DNA from: JAAOYC01 sp036481345
Lineage (GTDB): Archaea; Nanobdellota; Nanobdellia; Woesearchaeales; WJKL01
NCBI GenBank assembly: GCA_036481345.1
Contig: JAZGHU010000048.1
Coordinates: 1 to 14,763 of the forward strand
Direction of reading: 5' to 3'
DNA: 14,763 nucleotides
The notes under the pieces are model-generated. The model was not told the DNA's origin, ran no database searches, and worked only from the letters and a program-made list of their open reading frames with translations. Below, piece after piece: positions 12,197 through 14,763 of the stretch (positions are counted from its first letter, which is position 1; the number at the start of each line of letters is the position of its first letter). The position numbers were made by a program, and so were the translations under genes.

Positions 12197-12778
12197 ATGC
12201 AAGTTATAACCCGAGCAGAAACTAGATTGAGAAGAGGAGAGATTAGAGAGAAAATTCTAAACGGAGATGTTTTTGTTTATCCGACAGATACAATTTATGG
12301 TATAGGTTGTAATGCATTAGATTCAAAAGCAATCAGCAAATTAAGAACTATGAAACAACGTCCTGATTCACCTTTCTCAGTTATTGCTCCATCAAGAGCC
12401 TGGATTGAAGAAAACTGTATAATAACAGATGAAGCAAAAGAATGGCTAGATAAACTTCCAGGACCTTATACTTTTATCTTAAAAACTAAAGATCAACCAG
12501 TAGCACCAGAGGTAGCGCCAGGGAAAGAATCATTGGGGGTTCGAATGCCAGAACATTGGATAACACCATTTGTTGAATGGGTTGGAGTTCCAATAATTAC
12601 TACCTCTGTGAATGTTACTGACGAACCTTACATGGAAAAGATTGAAGACCTTGATGAAGACATCAATGACACCATCAAAAGAAAATTAGCTTTTGTTCTA
12701 TACGAAGGACCAATCAAAGGAAGACCTTCAAAACTAGTTCATCTCGAAGGAGATGAAGTTAAAGTTAGAGAAAGATAG
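12197..12778 (+). CDS. L-threonylcarbamoyladenylate synthase (TsaC/Sua5 family)
   Basis: Makes threonylcarbamoyl-AMP from threonine, bicarbonate and ATP, the first step of t6A37 modification of ANN-decoding tRNAs. The 193-residue protein is one YrdC domain, like short TsaC, without the extra Sua5 domain of many archaeal forms. Visible signatures: PTDTIYGIGCNA (29-40), KQRP (Lys53, Arg55), GVRMPEH (114-120) and TSVN (Ser137, Asn139), the expected Lys-Arg-Ser-Asn set. Both initiator tRNA-Met and tRNA-Ser(GCU) in this window read ANN codons. The gene is monocistronic with a leaderless promoter. A YciO-type paralogue is possible, but the motif set favours the t6A enzyme. Confidence 0.87.
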   Translation: MQVITRAETRLRRGEIREKILNGDVFVYPTDTIYGIGCNALDSKAISKLRTMKQRPDSPFSVIAPSRAWIEENCIITDEAKEWLDKLPGPYTFILKTKDQPVAPEVAPGKESLGVRMPEHWITPFVEWVGVPIITTSVNVTDEPYMEKIEDLDEDINDTIKRKLAFVLYEGPIKGRPSKLVHLEGDEVKVRER

Positions 12779-12781
12779 TTT

Positions 12782-12828
12782 AAAATTCTCAGAATTTTTA
12801 ACTCAGAAAATAGCGAAGCTTATTTTCT
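12782..12828 (+). terminator. Two hairpins after tsaC
   Basis: AAAATTC (12782-12788) pairs with GAATTTT (12792-12798) and is followed by T's, directly after the tsaC stop. AGAAAATA (12805-12812) pairs with TATTTTCT (12821-12828), extended by a GC/GC step over a GAA loop. The first is a plausible terminator; the second may reinforce it. Confidence 0.5.
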
Positions 12829-12843
12829 ATAATTTCCCTAAGG

Positions 12844-12851
12844 TTTTTAAA
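12844..12851 (+). promoter_or_regulatory. TATA box of the phosphoesterase gene
   Basis: TTTTTAAA is centred 26 bases before the ATG at 12874 and sits inside a short inverted repeat, AGGTTT/AAACCT (12841-12854). This probably also drives thrC. Confidence 0.55.
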
Positions 12852-12873
12852 CCTCAAAAACTACTATATTCTT

Positions 12874-13479
12874 ATGAAGATTTTAGCAAGTGGAGACATA
12901 CATGGGGACATTTCTTTAGCTAGATCTCTAGCTGAAAAAGCTGAAAAAGAAAACGTTGACTTGGTTGTTCTTTGTGGAGATTTAACATATGGGGAGACTT
13001 CAATGGAAGGCATTATTGGACCATTTAAAGAAAAAGGAAAGCAAGTTGTCCTTATTCCAGGAAATCATGAAACAATTGCAACAGCTGATTTCCTTGCTCA
13101 GCAGTATGATGCGATAAACTTACATGGTTATTCAATCAAATCAGGAGACATTGGATTGTTTGGAGCTGGCGGAGCAAACATCGGACTGTTCCAATTATCA
13201 GAAGACGAACTATATAATCTACTAAAGACAAGCCATGAAAAAATCAAAGATGTCAAAACAAAAATCATGGTTACTCATGTTCATCCAACTGGAACACATA
13301 TGGAAAAACTTACTTCTATCTTTCCAGGCTCAACAGGAATAAGAAAAGCAGTTGAAGCATTCAAGCCAGATATTCTTTTATGTTCTCATGTTCATGAAGC
13401 AGAAGGTATTGAAGAGAAGATTGGGAACACAAAAGTTATAAATGTCGGAAAACAAGGTAAGATTATAGAATTAAAATGA
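12874..13479 (+). CDS. Calcineurin-like metallophosphoesterase
   Basis: A 201-residue single-domain metallophosphoesterase of the YfcE/MJ0936-like type. Metal-ligand motifs are all present: GDIHGD (Asp8, His10), CGDLTYG (Asp36), GNHE (Asn64, His65), THVHP (His135), and CSHVHEAEG (His172, His174). Such small enzymes bind two divalent metals and hydrolyse phosphodiesters or phosphomonoesters; the natural substrate cannot be told from sequence. The start lacks a ribosome site but has a well-placed TATA box. The stop overlaps the threonine synthase ATG (ATGA), so the two are translationally coupled. Confidence 0.92.
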   Translation: MKILASGDIHGDISLARSLAEKAEKENVDLVVLCGDLTYGETSMEGIIGPFKEKGKQVVLIPGNHETIATADFLAQQYDAINLHGYSIKSGDIGLFGAGGANIGLFQLSEDELYNLLKTSHEKIKDVKTKIMVTHVHPTGTHMEKLTSIFPGSTGIRKAVEAFKPDILLCSHVHEAEGIEEKIGNTKVINVGKQGKIIELK

Positions 13480-14763
13480 GATATATTAGTACAAGGGGCG
13501 GAATATTAGAACCGATTACATTCTCAGAAAGTATTGTTGAAGGCCTAGCTCCTGATCAAGGATTAATAATTCCAGAATCCTATCCTCAATATTCTATTGA
13601 TGATTTAGAATCAATGCGAGATATGGGATTTCCAGAATTATCATTTAATTTATTGGGGGATCTCGCAGATGACATCCCTTCAAATGATCTTGAAACCATA
13701 ATCAAAAAAGTATATACTAAAGAAAGATTTGGAACAAAAGATATTACTCCTTTAACTGAGCTATTCCCTGAAACTTACTTATTAGACTTGGCTAACGGAC
13801 CAACCTTAGCTTTCAAAGATATCGCATTACAATTGCTAACTACGCTATTAGAATATACCCTAGAAAAAAATGAGAGTTATCTTAATGTTCTTCTTGCAAG
13901 TTCAGGAGACACTATTTCGTCTGCAATAGAAGCAAGTATAGGAAAAAGTCGTCTTGCTGTTATTGGACTAACTCCTTTTGAAAAAATGAGTCTTTTGCAG
14001 GCTGCGCAAGCATATTCAGTAATAGAACCAAATATTCATAATCTTGCTGTAAGAACTGTCTTTGATGGCTGTCAGGATATAGTAAAAGCTGTTAATAAGG
14101 ATGAAGAATTCAAAGAAGAATATCATATTGGAGCTTTAAATTCAATAAATTGGGGAAGAGTAGCTGCACAAATTGTTTATTATTTTAAAGCATATTTTGC
14201 AGCAACATCCAAGCCAGGAGAAGAGGTTGATTTTGCTGTTCCTACAGGGAACTTTGGAGATATCTTAGCAGGATACATTGCAAAAAAAATGGGCTTACCA
14301 ATAAGAAATCTTATCCTTGCTACAAATGAAAATGATGTTCTTGACATATTCTATAAAACAGGGCTCTATAAAGTAAGGGAAAAAGAAGATGTAATAAAAA
14401 CAAGCAGCTTTTCAATGGATATTGCAAAAGCTTCTAATTTTGAAAGATGGCTATATGATTTAGTCGGTCAAAACCCAGAAACGGTAAGAGCATATATGAC
14501 TTTAGTAAATAATGCAGGTGGATTTAATCTAGCAGGTACAGATTTCTATGATGAAATTGGAAAATCAGGAATAGTATCAGGAAGATCTCTTCATCAAGAT
14601 AGGATGAACACAATAAAATATGTATATGATGAAACAAAATTAGTTATAGACACCCATACTGCTGATGGATTTAAAGTTGGTCAAGAATATAAAGAAAAAG
14701 GCGTAAAATTAATCTGTATTTCAACAGCAAAACCTACAAAATTCGAAGAATACATTGCAGAAG
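13476..14763 (+). CDS. thrC: Threonine synthase (runs off right end)
   Basis: A PLP enzyme converting O-phosphohomoserine to threonine, the last step of threonine synthesis. 429 codons are visible with no stop, close to the whole length of E. coli-type enzymes, so little is missing. It opens MRYISTRGG (family-typical YxSTRG), with NGPTLAFKD (107-115, PLP Lys114), SGDTISSA (143-150), LNSINWGR (221-228) and the phosphate-cradle GNFGD (258-262). The usual SGDTG motif reads SGDTI here, a change at a conserved Gly worth checking. It begins with an ATG overlapping the phosphoesterase stop, so it depends on that gene's promoter. It lies one gene away from the threonine-using TsaC-like enzyme. Confidence 0.92.
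   Translation, partial: MRYISTRGGILEPITFSESIVEGLAPDQGLIIPESYPQYSIDDLESMRDMGFPELSFNLLGDLADDIPSNDLETIIKKVYTKERFGTKDITPLTELFPETYLLDLANGPTLAFKDIALQLLTTLLEYTLEKNESYLNVLLASSGDTISSAIEASIGKSRLAVIGLTPFEKMSLLQAAQAYSVIEPNIHNLAVRTVFDGCQDIVKAVNKDEEFKEEYHIGALNSINWGRVAAQIVYYFKAYFAATSKPGEEVDFAVPTGNFGDILAGYIAKKMGLPIRNLILATNENDVLDIFYKTGLYKVREKEDVIKTSSFSMDIAKASNFERWLYDLVGQNPETVRAYMTLVNNAGGFNLAGTDFYDEIGKSGIVSGRSLHQDRMNTIKYVYDETKLVIDTHTADGFKVGQEYKEKGVKLICISTAKPTKFEEYIAE

Noticed and set aside
1..14763. CRISPR arrays, insertion sequences or prophage genes
   Set aside because: No regularly spaced repeats, transposase, integrase or phage structural gene is visible; gene content is housekeeping plus small unknowns.

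Overview
The window looks like chromosomal DNA of an AT-rich archaeon, probably a DPANN-type lineage such as Woesearchaeota or Pacearchaeota. The archaeal evidence is direct: an Orc1/Cdc6 initiator, an XPD-type helicase, an archaeal-length S15 next to a RecJ-like (GAN) gene, a PINA-type PIN-ATPase-KH protein, a DUF211 protein, two tRNA genes with bulge-helix-bulge introns, and many TATA boxes about 26 bases upstream of leaderless starts. The DPANN assignment is inference, from low GC, compact gene packing, many small unrecognised proteins and a short membrane-anchored Cys-rich protein.

Layout. 1-1005: a partial unknown gene, an unusual stretch (415-663) packed with hairpins, and a new 45-codon gene with a strong ribosome binding site. 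1006-2928 (-): XPD/DinG-family helicase. Its upstream region holds a motif close to archaeal origin recognition boxes beside an AT-rich stretch. 3097-3619 (+): small winged-helix regulator plus membrane-anchored Cys-rich protein. 3609-5476 (-): GAN/RecJ-like nuclease and S15. 5724-6065: initiator tRNA-Met (-, one intron) and tRNA-Ser(GCU) (+, two introns, one in the T loop), divergently transcribed. 6077-7705 (+): PINA-like protein starting 11 bases after tRNA-Ser. 7754-8104 (-): unknown protein with a palindromic promoter. 8250-9530 (+): seryl-tRNA synthetase. 9533-10413 (-): DUF211 and VIT1/CCC1-like membrane protein, translationally coupled, divergent from cdc6 (10520-11593, +). 11713-12020 (+): two small genes, one a zinc-ribbon protein, ending in a clear terminator. 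12197-14763 (+): TsaC/Sua5-type enzyme, a metallophosphoesterase, and a threonine synthase running off the right end.

Themes. Replication and repair dominate (XPD helicase, GAN, PINA, Cdc6). Translation and tRNA biology is the second theme (S15, two tRNAs, SerRS, TsaC). The tRNA-Ser gene lies about 2.2 kb from its own synthetase. Threonine synthase lies near the enzyme that uses threonine to make the t6A precursor, though the link may be accidental. The best candidates for new biology are the doubly interrupted tRNA-Ser, the hairpin-rich locus at 300-900, the Orc-box-like repeats at 2977 and 11651, and the small-protein pair after cdc6.
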